Assembly (NCBI GenBank): GCA_028671895.1 | Contig: CM053810.1 | Span: 62,807,501 to 62,871,500, forward strand | Length of the DNA stretch: 64,000 nucleotides | Direction of reading: 5' to 3' | Origin: Oenanthe sinensis | Lineage: Eukaryota; Streptophyta; Magnoliopsida; Apiales; Apiaceae | Shown: piece after piece, positions 9,911-21,841 of the stretch | Layout of the letters: the number at the start of each line of letters is the position of its first letter | Position numbering within the stretch: position 1 is the stretch's first letter | The notes under the pieces: generated by a model | The model's input: the letters and a program-made list of their open reading frames with translations, nothing else | Databases searched by the model: none | What the model was told of the DNA's origin: nothing | Position numbers and translations under genes: made by a program

Positions 9911-10699
9911 GATATAATTTGAACATTAATCATTAAATAAAAAGACCTGACCTGATGTGGAATGTTAAATCCAGTTTGGATAAGTACTACTGCTAATAAT
10001 ATAAGACAAGGGATCTGATGATCCTGGTTAGATGATAGAGTGATAGACGATAGCAAATACACAAATCTTGTTGAAAACAGAATGACTAATCAGCAATGTT
10101 AATCTTCAGCTGAAGCCTAAAATAGTGCAGCTTAAGCTTCAGGCCCAACTGAGTATATATATATATATATAGCTATGGGCCTGGGTAAACATGAATTCAT
10201 GATGTAAAGGTCCATCTCCCTGGTACAGTATTTCGGTTAGTATGAATTGGGCTCCATTTCATTTTACTCTTCCAAATCCAATAAAAAATCATAAAGTATT
10301 GATATCATCTGGCCTGCTAGTCAGCGGATCCATAAAATTTTATAAACTATTAAAGGAAAAGATGAATGAAATAATAAAAAATATTGGAGGAAAAAACAAT
10401 AAAAATAATAATAACAGAGAGGAATCAATACAAAGACTGAAACTGTAGAGCTAACTCAACACTGAATCCGTTGGATATATTTTATAAATAATTTAAAATT
10501 ATATATTCATTTCAACTAAAAAATAACTTGTAATTAAGGGCCCATTATCTTAATTAATTCTTAACACACTCGATACTACATTAGACAGTGTTTCGAGTAA
10601 AAGAAATTTATGGCATATGATAATAGTCGTGAAACTGCGGGTGCCAGTCACATTATACAAGTAGAAACCAAATTATTATCGTAAGTGGACCCCACAAAA
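9911..10699. other. Intergenic, AT-rich; nothing recognised
   Basis: There is a short TA run near 10157 and a 68-codon open frame at 10242 rich in Lys and Asn, which looks like chance. No gene or bounded transposon is seen. Confidence 0.5.
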
Positions 10700-10746
10700 G
10701 CCGGTAGTGTGGGACAAGGAGCGCAGCCCACTGATTCTGTCTCTCC

Positions 10747-10781
<35 letters not shown>

Positions 10782-11060
10782 TTATCCAACAAAACACTCT
10801 CCACTGACCACTATTACCATACATACAACATACGAAATGGTAGGTGGTTCGGACTCTGCCTCGTCCTCACTTGCACTCACTAACCATACTTAACATGCAT
10901 ACATATCTTTCTATAACCATCCTATTTTATATATTTATCTACTTTATTATTTTATAATAATAAATAATAACCACTACTATTAAATTAATTTGTATATCTT
11001 TCGTCTTGTTTTCTTCTTTGCTTCAAATTCCAGTAACTAATCAATCCAATCAACTTTGTA

Positions 11061-11092
<32 letters not shown>

Positions 11093-11890
11093 TTGTATAT
11101 ATCGTCTCCATCATAATCATATCTGCCGACTAATCACATATTCTCCATCTTTCGGTCTCTCTCTCTCTTGTATATGTATGCTGGTTGGTGTTTTTATACA
11201 TATATGCGCGCGCACACACACATATCACATATATAATCTGGGTGTTTGTTGGTTTTTTCTCTTTTAATTTCATGTTTCTTGAAATGGATATTTCTTTTTT
11301 CCCGGGGAAAAAAAGTACAAGGTTGATTTTAATAAGAGTCTTGATTTGATTTCTATGGAATTGATATTGATGCTTGGTTCTAACTTGAGTTATGCTTGTT
11401 TCTTTTTTTACCCTTTTTAGACAAGGGTTTGTTTATGAATACTTAATTTCTTTGTGCCTTTAGATATGTGCAAAAAAGTCAGCTTTTTCCCTTGGTTTTA
11501 GAATGATAGATACAAATAATTTCATGCATCTTGTATCTATTATGGTTACAAAAAAGAGAGGATTTTTTTTTGTTTTTGGAAAGATAATAATGAGCCTGAG
11601 AGCTTTTCTTACTTTCTGGTGTTACTATATGAAGTTGTATTAAATGAGTGTAATCTAGTTGAGAATTTTACTTTTTTTTGTGATTAATTATATGGCATAA
11701 CATTGGTTTCTAAAAAGGAAATTTCTTAAATAATCTGTTTGTACATGTTTTCTTTACATTTATATTCAGTAATTGATTTTTATGGTTGGATTCTACATCA
11801 CTTGTTTTGTAGGTACAGCAAAATGAATATTTTCTTGTTGGTGATTGCTTGATTTAGAAACTATTGTTGATCATACAAGATTGTTAATTA
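10700..11890 (+). promoter_or_regulatory. Probable promoter and long intron-containing leader of the LRR gene
   Basis: Two pyrimidine/CA microsatellites, (CT)n(CA)n at 10741-10782 and (TC)n(AC)n at 11061-11093, sit 0.8-1.1 kb before the start codon. Pyrimidine-rich runs are common around plant transcription starts. A plausible 3' splice site (TTTTGTAG, near 11812) just before the ATG suggests a 5'-UTR intron. Exact transcription start and donor are not determined. Confidence 0.4.
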
Positions 11891-14800
11891 ATGGGTGGAG
11901 TTTGTTCGAGGAAGCGAGATCAGCAGGTTAACGAAGAGAGCATAAATAGAGGACTTTCTGTGAGATATTTTAAAAGTGGAAGCTCAAAATGGCTGGGTTC
12001 CTCGATTTCACGAGCAGCTACAGATATTCAGCAGCGAAACGGGAAATGTCCATCTCTTATGGAACTATGTGTTTATAAAATATGTGAAGTATGTGGAGTC
12101 CTTTATCTAGGTAATTTATGGAAGTTAAGATTATGGTCATGTGGAATGATAGTGTTCTGTTTTGAATGTGTTACAGGATATTGATCAATATAAGACTCTG
12201 TCTATGCTGCCAAGGGATATTAATCAACAGATAATTAACGAATTGATCTGTTCCCAACGTCTAACTGAGCTTACACTTGAGGCCTTTCGGGATTGTGATC
12301 TACAGGTAATTCTTAGCACATGATGGCAAAGCTAAAAAAATTTAGACTCGTAGGTAGGGGTGCCCATAACCCGATTAAACCGACCCTATTTCTAACCGAC
12401 CCAACCCGAAGCTATCTAAACCGAACTTTGATTGGGTTAAAAATTATTAAAACCGAATTAAATGGGTTGGGTTAGGGTTTTACTTTTTAGTAATTTTAAC
12501 CCAACTCAACCCGACATATTAACAGGCCTCTTCTTAATTTATGTATTATATTTGTATTTGTATTTTTATGTTCATATATGTATATATAATGGATTATTGT
12601 GTACTTTTATCTCTTTATTTTGTTCATCAATTGCTAAGATGGTTAATTCGTATCATTTGCTAAGATTGTGTGTATCTACTTACTAAGATTGTTTCTTATT
12701 CTTTTGTTAATTATCACTTTCTAATATTGTTTGCTTTTTAGTTTATACTATTACTTTTAATTTATTTAAGGTTATAACATTTTGGTTACGAAATGTAAAC
12801 TATTCAACTATCTGAGTTTTTTTATCACGGGTTAATTTTTATTTTTAAATATTTTTATTTTATATATAACCCAAACAACCCGAACCAACCCAACCCTTAG
12901 CATAGTTAGTAAGGTTGGGTTATAAGATATTTTTTTTTATAATGGGTTAAAATTTTATAAACCCAAATTAAATGGGTTGGGTTAGGTTATTGGTTGTAAC
13001 CCGCCAAACCGACCCGCGGGCACCCCTATTCGTAGGGACTGTTATTCTAGTTAGAACACTTTCTGATACTTTGAGGTCCTACGGAACTAATAGTATCAGT
13101 TTTTGTGCTTATCAGGATCTTGACTTGGGAGAATATCTAGGACTTGATGACAGCTGGATGGATGTTGTGGCTTCACAAGAGGCGTCTTTGCTCTCTTTGG
13201 ACCTTTCTGGTTCTGATGTTACTGACTCGGGATTAATGAATCTTAAAGATTGCAAAAGCCTTCAAGCCTTGAACCTTAATTACTGTGATCAGATTTCAGA
13301 CCATGGGCTGGAATGTATCAGATGTATGTATTTCCTCTCTAGTTGAGAAATAAGTATATCTTCAACTATGAAGGGGTGTTCGAATAGCTAGATCATAATT
13401 ATGTTCAGGAATAACCTGAATGCCTAATCTTGAAGATTTCAAAGCATAATGTGACAATGAGATTCATTGTCGTTGAAACTGATTAGTGGAATTTGATGCA
13501 ACATGGTTCCTTAAGACGCTCAATGATAATGCAAACCTGATCAAATTGTAGATCACATCATTTATGTTGGATTTCAACTCCATGCTATCTTGAATGCTTG
13601 ATAATGTTAATGTTTGATTTTTTCCGAAGTACATTTTTCAAGCTGGGATATGTTTGTGGTGCATGGGAAGTTGACGCTATTTGTAAAATTAGAACACTTG
13701 TAACTTTTTCTCGTATAGTTATATCGATTTACAGCTTATGAATTTTAAGTCTATCTATATTTTGGAATTGTGATGAAATAGACCACATGTGATGCAGTGT
13801 CCTTGTGTGGTGTATTGTCTAACTCTTGACTCATAAACCTGAATATGGAGAATTTCACTAGCTTTATATATATGCTATTTCACTTCAACTTTATATTTAT
13901 GAAAACTAAGGTTTAAAGTTTGCTGGATATTATAGCATTCGATGGCAATATTTTTTTGCTTTGACTAGATCTTATTCAGCAATTTTTTTTAAAAAAAAGC
14001 ACTTGCACAGAATAGGAAAATAGGGTACCAAGACATGAACTTTCAAGTTTTGCTATTTTCGTGCATGATTTCCTTTTGCACCCGAGTGTATCTATTTTGA
14101 CCCGCTCCTTTCCTTTTTCCAGATCACTCCAACTTGACAACCTTGAGTTTCAGAAGAAACAACTGTTTTACTGCAAAAGGAATGAGTGCGTTGTCTGGCT
14201 TAGTCAATTTATTAAAGTTGGACCTGGAAAGATGTCCAGGGATTCATGGTGGGCTTGTTCATCTCAAAGGTTTGCTCTTGTTTTACACTCTCACTTAGTA
14301 ATGAGCTGCTTGCACCATTGCTGTAAAGCATTGCATATATCGTGTTTCCTCATTTGAATCAGTTTATGGAAGTTATTATTGTTGGAGAGAATAAAAGAGA
14401 AGTACTCCGTATTATGATTTGTCATAGGTGTGAACATACAGAGGAAAGCACGGAGTAAGCCGGAAGTATATTATTTGTCATCTCTATTATTTTTGCAAAA
14501 GCATGTACTACCAATTAAAAAATTAGTATAGCTGAGAATTTTTAAATTTAGTTACGGAGGTGTTATTTGTCAATGTATTGAAAGAATGAAGTTTTACCTA
14601 AACACTTTGCACATAACAATAGAGTCTCGGTTTTCAATTCTATTCATGTTTGGCAGGACTTTCAAAGCTCGAGTCCCTTAACATCAACTGTTGCAATTGC
14701 ATCACAGATACTGATATGAAGCCTCTCGCAGGTAAATAGTCTTGATTATAATGGGTACCGGGTACCTTTTATAATGTAAGTTTATTAGATGTATATATGT

Positions 14801-17800
14801 TTGTGATCCATTTAGACATTTAGTGGCTTCTTCCAACACGTCATGAGTTGGCCATCTAACAAGGCTCTTAGTTATGTCAAGGCCTGGAAGTTTGGCATTT
14901 ACCTTGATATTATTTCTTTCATTATAAAATTTTGTTAATTCTTTAATATTCTCTAATAGAGCCTCCATATGTTTTCTTTTCATTTTTAATATAATGGCAA
15001 AAGCAAAATGAATTTTAATATAATTGTTTCTATGGAGAAGCTAACCATCAAGATGGTTTCAGACTATATGCTTGTTGATCGCTTTTTTATATTGCTTCAC
15101 CAGGAATGACAAGCTTGAAAGAGTTACAGATTTCCTCAAGTAAGGTTACTGATTATGGTGTGACCTTCTTAAAAGGTACTTGGTTATGATTTACCCATCT
15201 TTCTTCATAAATAATAATTTACAACAGAAGCATGCATAGTACTGGGTCTTGGCCCTGCCACATCATAGTTGCAATTTTGTCAACGTGTTTTGTTTTAGTT
15301 TTGCACTAATATGAAATCATACTTATTTTACAGTACTCGGAGAATCTTTTATTTTTATTTCTTTCTTCACCTTCCCAATTCTTTTATATAGTACTTTCCA
15401 ATTAATGAACATGACGTTGTAAAATTTATCATTTAACTTGTTTTTGTTACTAAATAAATTTTATCTTTTACCTTCCCATTCCTCTTTTTAGTAACTATTC
15501 CCGGAGCTTTACGCAAGAAAATGTGTTTACATAATAAATTGGTGAAATATTACAAAATCTTATCAAAAAGTTTGCTAGTACAATTTATTTCCTGACTTTT
15601 ATCTTTTGTGGTTGCAGCCCTGAACAAGCTTACTTTGCTGAACATGGAAGGTTGCCCTGTTACTGCATCATGTTTGGAATCTCTTTCAGGTTTTATGCAG
15701 TGCATGGTTTCTTATAGCTTTAATTTATATCATTAGAGTCCATATTCATATCAAATCCCTGTACTTAACTTGATTATGTTGCATGGAAATTCTTTTGTTG
15801 GTGTACATGGTAAATATGTAAAAGAACTTTGACTTTATTAGAAACTCGGCTTTTGTATATGATGCCACTTGACATTAATTAGTTTGTATGGCTATGTACT
15901 GTGTACATCATGTGCTTCCACCTGAAATAGCCACAACAGCAGTGCATCTTGTCATATAAACGGCTGCCAAAGTTCATTTTAGACTGCTACCATGTAATTA
16001 TCAGATTATATTATAGATTTATATTGGAGAAAAGAATTAACCAAGTCTTTCTGTGTTTCAATGCAGCTCTTACTGCCCTGTTGTATTTGAACCTTAGCAG
16101 ATGTAATTTGACTGATGATGGGTGTGACGAGTTTTCAAGTAAAGATCATCGCCTTGAAACTATAGTCTATAGAGTGTCTGTGGAAATATTATGTCGATTA
16201 AATATCATTTCAATGTTGTAAGTTAAAACTTGGGACTCGTTTATATATCCCTGTGTCTGCAGGGTTGCAGACTCTGAAGGTTCTAAATTTGGGATTTAAT
16301 GAGATATCAGATGCTATTTTGGTACACCTGAAAGGTTAATTTTTTTAATTATTAATTTTTAATTGTACTGGTGAATAAATATTTCTGAAGTGCTCCGTAT
16401 ATATATGTATCACACGCAATTAGTGCTTCTTATACCTCTTTCTTATAGAATCTATCATGCCAATTATATATGATTAACCAAAATTTATAGATATTTAATG
16501 CCAACATGTTGGCATATGTTAGTTTGCTGAAACATGTATTTTATCGCAATCGCAGACCTTCCTTTTACAGGGTAAAAGAATGGTTCAGAGGAATCCCTTT
16601 TCTGTTTTATGATTTTTGACAATATGTAACTATGTATAATGTTGTGAATCTTCCTTACAGCATCGTCAATACTTTATATGAGGTGATTCAGTCAAATTTA
16701 TTTTTGCAGAACATCAGTCCATATTTACGGTCTTTTATTTTTATTAGATGTATAAGCTTTCTTCGAATACATGTTCACACTTGCCTTAAATCAAAGCAGG
16801 TTTGAAAAATTTGGAGAGTTTAAACCTCGACTCCTGTAGAATTGGCGATGAAGAGCTACATAATTTGTCAGGTTAGTGTATTGCAAATTTATTTGCCTAT
16901 ATGTTTGGTATATGAGATTTATTCAGTTTAAAAGTCTTATGAAATTTTTTGCACAATTTATTTTATCATGTGAGGAGAGTATTCTTTGGATTAAGCTCTT
17001 GAGATATGTTCCAACTTCCAGTCTAACTTGAGCAGAAGAGTGACACATGGTATCTTTTGTATTTTTTTTCCCGTATAAATAAAAACTGGGTGATTTTGTG
17101 TATGATGTCTGTATTGTATTACATCTCCCTTTAACAGAAGTTAATCCATTTTCAGATTTTCTTATCTTTATATTTAAGCATACTTCTTGCATATCTATCT
17201 CCAGACCCCAGTCAACTCCCTGTAATGTATTGGTACTTGATTTTCAGGCCTTCGGCATTTGAAATGTTTGGAGTTGTCTGATACTGAAGTAGGGAGCAAT
17301 GGACTTCACCATCTCTCTGGTTAGACATGTCTCTTGTGTAGTAATTAAATATCCTTAAGGATCTATGTTTCTTTGTTAACATTATAGTTGTTTATATCCT
17401 AAGTATGTATTTATTTTGTAGGTTTGACTAATCTGGAGAGTTTGAATCTTTCATTCACTGTCGTTACTGATGGTGGTCTGAAAAAACTCTCTGGATTATC
17501 AGTTCTGAAGTCTCTTAATTTGGATGCTCGCCAAATTACAGATGCTGGCTTGGCGGCTCTTACAAGTAAAGACTACTTGGATTATATTTTGCTTAAAAAG
17601 TTGGAATTGCTAAAGAGCTATCAGTACCCTCATTAATTCAAGATTTTTATGCTTCCAAACTTATTGTATGTCTATTTGCAAATTTGTGTCATCATTGTTA
17701 GGCGATAAACAGGTTACATATATGTAAGCCTGTTTAGATCTCAGGAGAACAGAAAGTACTTGCTAAAGATAAACTTCATCTATTAGTTAATGCTGGTACA

Positions 17801-19575
17801 AGCAAGTTATATATAGTTGGTTCTTAAATTATTGCCTTGGAAATTAAAAATTACTCCCTCCGTCCCACCCAATTGTTATCCTTTCGGAGAGAAGGTCTGG
17901 CACGTATTTTAAGGTGCATATAAAGTATAGTTCCATAACTTATTTTTAATTTTTTTTTCTGAATAAAAATTTAAACATTAAATTTTTATTCAAAAATAAA
18001 AATAAAAATAAGTTATGGAACTATACTTTATATGCACCTTAAAATGCGTGCTGGACCTTCTCTCCGAAAGGATAACAATTGGGTGGGACGGAGGTAGTAA
18101 ATAGTTAGAAAGCAATTGCAAGGCCAAGTGGCCAACCCGACAATTAGTGGGGACTAAAGCACTCTGGAAATCTAGATGTTCGTGTGTTGTTGAACCCTCC
18201 GGAGATTAGAAGGGGCTAAGAAGTACGTTAGCAATTATCCGTAATACTTTAAAATGTTGGCTAGTTTGAAAACTTTTTTAAGGCCAACCGTGCTACTCAT
18301 GTGTACTGAAGCACCTGGGTTGTTTTGATTGGCCTGACTTCATTTCGCTGCCAGCCCTAGTCAGCAAGTGAGTTTTTCAACTGTTGTGACATCTGGCCAG
18401 TAGATTTGGGATGGAAAGTGATACACCGTTCCTTCCCACTCTCTAATACATAAACGTTTGGGTTTATCAATCTTTAATTTCTATTTTGCTACCTATTATT
18501 TACTAAAGTTGTGTTGAATACTATTGTTGGATTGAGCTGCGGTGCTGCAGAAATTTGACGGTTGTCGAAAGAACTATGATTCAAAGTCCACAAACACGAT
18601 CAAGATCCAAGTCTACTTGTTTTACTTAATTGTCATGTCATCCTCACATCCCTTTCACTTTCTTTATTTTGAAAATTATTTGTATTTGCAGGTTTGACTG
18701 GTCTGACTCATTTGGATCTATTCTGCGCTCGTATCACCGACTCGGGAACAAATTATTTGCGCTGTACTTGCATATAACTTTTTTCCTCCATTTAATATTG
18801 TCAAGTTCCATTTTGAGTAGCTCTTTGGAGTTTGGAGGGTCGAATTCCACATTATTATTCTATATTAGTTATATTTGATTGGTATAATATGTATTTTGAA
18901 ATTGAAACAGCAGTGTCATTCTCATTCATATCTCATTTGTGGTATGATTATTTAGGTTTTAAGAATTTGCGGTCCTTGGAAGTTTGTGGTGGAGGATTAA
19001 CTGATGCAGGTGTGAAAAATATTAAAGATCTGTCGTCTTTGACAATGTTGAATCTTTCCCAGAACCACCACCTGACAGATAGAACCTTGGAACTGATTTC
19101 TGGTATATCGTGCATTTTAAACACATATGATTTTAGTTTATGTGAATATGCCGTCGAAGTTGTTTAGTACTTTAGTATTTCAAATTACCCAGATTACATG
19201 TATATTCTTCAGTTTTTACGTTTGGTAGACATTTGTTGAAATTCCCTTTTTTTTCTAAAGAACTACATACTGTAATTAGGATTCATGATTTGTTTCTAGG
19301 ACTTATGTGTTCCCCTCAAATATTGGAAACATTTTTTCTATAACTTCCTGTTGATGCCTGTATAAAAGGCTGATATCAACATAATTACAGGGTTGACGGA
19401 TCTGGTTTCTCTAAATGTCTCAAGCTCTCGTATAACCGCTGGAGGGCTGAAGCACCTGAAGCCCCTGAAGAATTTGCGATCACTGACCCTGGAATCCTGC
19501 AAGCTGAATGCAAATGATATAAAGAAGCTTCAGGCCACTGACCTCCCTAATCTGGTAAGCTTTCGACCAGAATAG
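11891..19575 (+). CDS. Leucine-rich-repeat protein (plant AMN1/FBXL14-like), 15 exons, 578 aa
   Basis: Exons in frame: 11891-12088, 12177-12305, 13116-13323, 14123-14269, 14657-14731, 15104-15175, 15618-15689, 16067-16138, 16263-16334, 16800-16871, 17248-17319, 17422-17565, 18692-18763, 18956-19102, 19391-19575. The protein starts MGGVCSRKR, a candidate N-myristoylation (Gly2) and palmitoylation (Cys5) signal. A linker to about residue 110 is followed by about 17 cysteine-containing-type LRRs of 24 residues (for example LTDAGVKNIKDLSSLTMLNL), ending LVSFRPE. Annotation pipelines often call such proteins F-box/LRR, but I see no clear F-box. LRRs are protein-binding; the partner is unknown. It resembles, from memory, Arabidopsis At1g15740. 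Most repeat exons are exactly 72 nt in one phase. Confidence 0.9.
12355..13028. mobile_element. hAT-like non-autonomous element in LRR-gene intron 2
   Basis: The ends TAGGGGTGCCC and GGGCACCCCTA are inverted and are flanked by an 8-bp duplication with one mismatch (CTCGTAGG 12347-12354, TTCGTAGG 13029-13036). Subterminal ACCCGA/GGGTTGGGTT motifs recur in both arms. An 8-bp duplication with a TAGGGGTG terminus fits hAT MITEs. The 674-bp element has no transposase. Confidence 0.78.
17854..18097. mobile_element. Stowaway MITE, near-perfect hairpin, in LRR-gene intron 12
   Basis: The left end CTCCCTCCGTCCCA and the right end TGGGACGGAGGTAG are inverted and bounded by TA dinucleotides. The two arms (each about 110 bp) are almost perfectly complementary, for example AAAGTATAGTTCCATAACTT and its complement, around a short A/T-rich loop. 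This is the classical Stowaway (Tc1/mariner) structure, and the small divergence of the arms suggests recent insertion. Confidence 0.93.
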
Positions 19576-20020
19576 GTTCTGAGGAAAAAACATCATGTAA
19601 ATAGCCAATCAGCCATGAAGTGCTGCTGTATATTAGAATAATAAGTGATATGTGGGATTGTATAGATGATAAGACCTAAATTTTACTTTAAGCTTCTGCT
19701 GGAGGATGGAGACATTTGTGTGCATGTGGAGCCTTCCTTTTGTATTACCTACATACAAAAGAAATGTATATATGCTTCTGTGGCCATGTTTCTGAATGTG
19801 TTGCGTAAACTTTGTAGATATTCAACCAAAACCTTGATGTACATATTTGGTGTTTAGATGAGTAATGACTTGTATCTTTGATTATATGAGTTTGGAATGT
19901 CATTGATTTATTTGACATGCATCCTGGAAATTGCTTTTTATTTATATAAATAAAGTAGTAGTGCTTGAATAGGAGTATCAGGGTAACCTGATATTCGAAT
20001 GTCCCGAGTAAAGCAGATGC

Positions 20021-20989
20021 GAGAAATGGCCCAAAATGGCACCGTTTGATAACATAATTCCCAGAATGTAACTCACGGGGCAAATGGTCCAAAATGTCAC
20101 TCCTACACGCTATATTATATAGCGTTTTGTATATATATAAAGTACTTTCTTGTTGCTAGAGCTAGCTAGTTGTCCACCGAACTAAAGTAGATGATTTTGT
20201 TATCCCTTAAACTCACATGCATTCTATATCATAAACCCCTAAACCCCTTCTCTAAATCAAAACACACTCCATCTCAATGCCAATTTAACAACACACCCAA
20301 CTCAAAACATGTCATTTCCTGCACTTCTCAATACGAAACATAAAGGGGTTTACAATTCGATGTAGGTGACACTTTCTTCCGTCACGAGAGTGCCACTGGG
20401 CGTGACCTGGGTGTTCTCGCCGCCTCTATTTACAAGAAAACCAATGGTGACAAGCTCCATGTTCTTGACGCAATGTGTGGTTGTGGTATGCGTTCTCTCC
20501 GTTACTTGGTTGAGTCTAATGCTGATTTTGTTTTAGCAAATGATGCTGATGATGTTCACAGGAGAGTGGTTTTGTCTAATTTATCATCACAACCCGAGAG
20601 TGTGTGAGGATGATGGGAGTAGGAGATGGCTTGTTACTAATGATGATGCTAATAGGGTGATGATGAAGTGTTTTTGCTCTTCATTTTTTTTAAATTTTTT
20701 TTGACAAAAACGCTATTTTATGTAGCGTTTTACAGATAAACCCAGCTTCATGTCGCATTTTCACGTTAAACCCAATTTCGTGTATTTTCTCTTAATTTTT
20801 TTTTAAAATTTGGACTAAAACGTGACAAACACAATTTCATGTTGCGTTTTTTAATTTTTCAAAATAAAAAAAATTAAGGACAAGAACGTGACAAGATATA
20901 GCTTTTTCATCAAAACTAAACTTCATGTCGCGTTTTGGGATGACATTCTGGGTCATTATACCTAGTTATGTCATTTTTGGCATTTATTC
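20021..20989. mobile_element. Putative gene-capturing transposon carrying a TRM1 fragment
   Basis: The left flank (GAGAAATGGCCCAAAATGGC, then CCCAGAATGT) recurs inverted on the right (complement: AATAAATGCCAAAAATGAC, then CCCAGAATGTCATCCC). Between these arms lie a truncated tRNA methyltransferase piece and several short AAAACG..CGTTTT palindromes. The arms suggest a DNA transposon of the Pack-MULE kind, but I could not find a matching target duplication, so the boundaries are approximate. Confidence 0.5.
20285..20690 (+). pseudogene. TRM1-like tRNA (guanine-N2)-dimethyltransferase fragment
   Basis: The translation reads QFDVGDTFFRHESATGRDLG, then LHVLDAMCGCGMRSLRYLVE and ADFVLANDADD, matching the N-terminal catalytic part of plant TRM1, which makes N2,N2-dimethylguanosine at position 26 of tRNA. 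LDAMCGCGMRSLR is the S-adenosylmethionine-binding motif I. An in-frame TAA at 20341-20343 interrupts the sequence before RGLQFD. Near 20605 the frame shifts, after which EDDGSRRWLVTNDDANRVM can be read. No C-terminal domain is present. It is a dead gene fragment, apparently carried inside the inverted-repeat element around it. Confidence 0.82.
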
Positions 20990-21179
20990 TTCTAATAGTG
21001 ACACATAGGGCCGACATCCAGCAAAGATGCAAGGACTCTTTCCTTGTTCATGGTTTGGATCGTTTGCAGGCTATCTTTTGCTGTGGATAATATTTGTTAA
21101 GAGGCTAATACACGTATAGTATGTCCAACTTGAGGTTTGCGGGTTCATGGAAAGACATGCTGGTTATACCAACATATTA

Positions 21180-21415
21180 ACCGCCCACCAATTTTATTAA
21201 ATTGGCCGGTCAGATGACTGAGTGTTGTCCAAGTACTTAATTTTATACCTACAACGATTAGTCTTCTATGCAACTTTGAGGAGCATATCGGATCATCACA
21301 TCCGATGTAATTAAATGTATCAGATGCTTCAGGGTTATAAAAATATTGTCTCAGAGGATCAGAACTTTGGCGAACCCGTGTGAGAGAGTTTCCGGTGTCC
21401 ACTGCACATATTGTG
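21180..21415 (-). pseudogene. Nepenthesin-like aspartyl protease (A1) fragment
   Basis: On the minus strand the frame contains VDTGNSLTRV, the first catalytic DTG motif of plant A1 aspartyl proteases, followed by FYNPEASDTFNYIGCDDPIC, the typical downstream segment. Nothing else of the roughly 400-residue enzyme (second DT/SG motif, propeptide) is present nearby. It is therefore a relic fragment, not a functional protease. Confidence 0.65.
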
Positions 21416-21841
21416 AAACCGGCGGATTTCTGATAGTAACGTTAAGAAAATAAATTGATAATGTTGTACTAAATTGAATCATTGGAGTTTGTAGATTGAA
21501 TTTTGCTTCATCTATTGCAGCAAACTCGTTAATAGTTGCAGATTTCTTTACACAATGTACTCGAATGTCTCATTCGAATACTCCGGAAAAGAACATCGGT
21601 GGATGAGTTGCAGTTTAACACCCGTACTTTGGAGGGAAGGTGAAACCGGTATGGAAATACATAAATGATGAAAAAGCATCTAAAGAAAGAGGAAGTCATT
21701 GTTGGTATTTGATTTCTTGATGAATATGGTGTGTATCAGCTTGTTATTGATTCCTTTATATAATGGTAAAATTAAGATATGTGTGAGGATATAGTTGAGT
21801 TGAAGATCTCTTTCCAAATCAAATGAATACTTATTTGTGTT

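Noticed and set aside
10242..10448. 68-codon open frame rich in Lys and Asn
   Set aside because: Low-complexity AT-rich translation without similarity or splice context.
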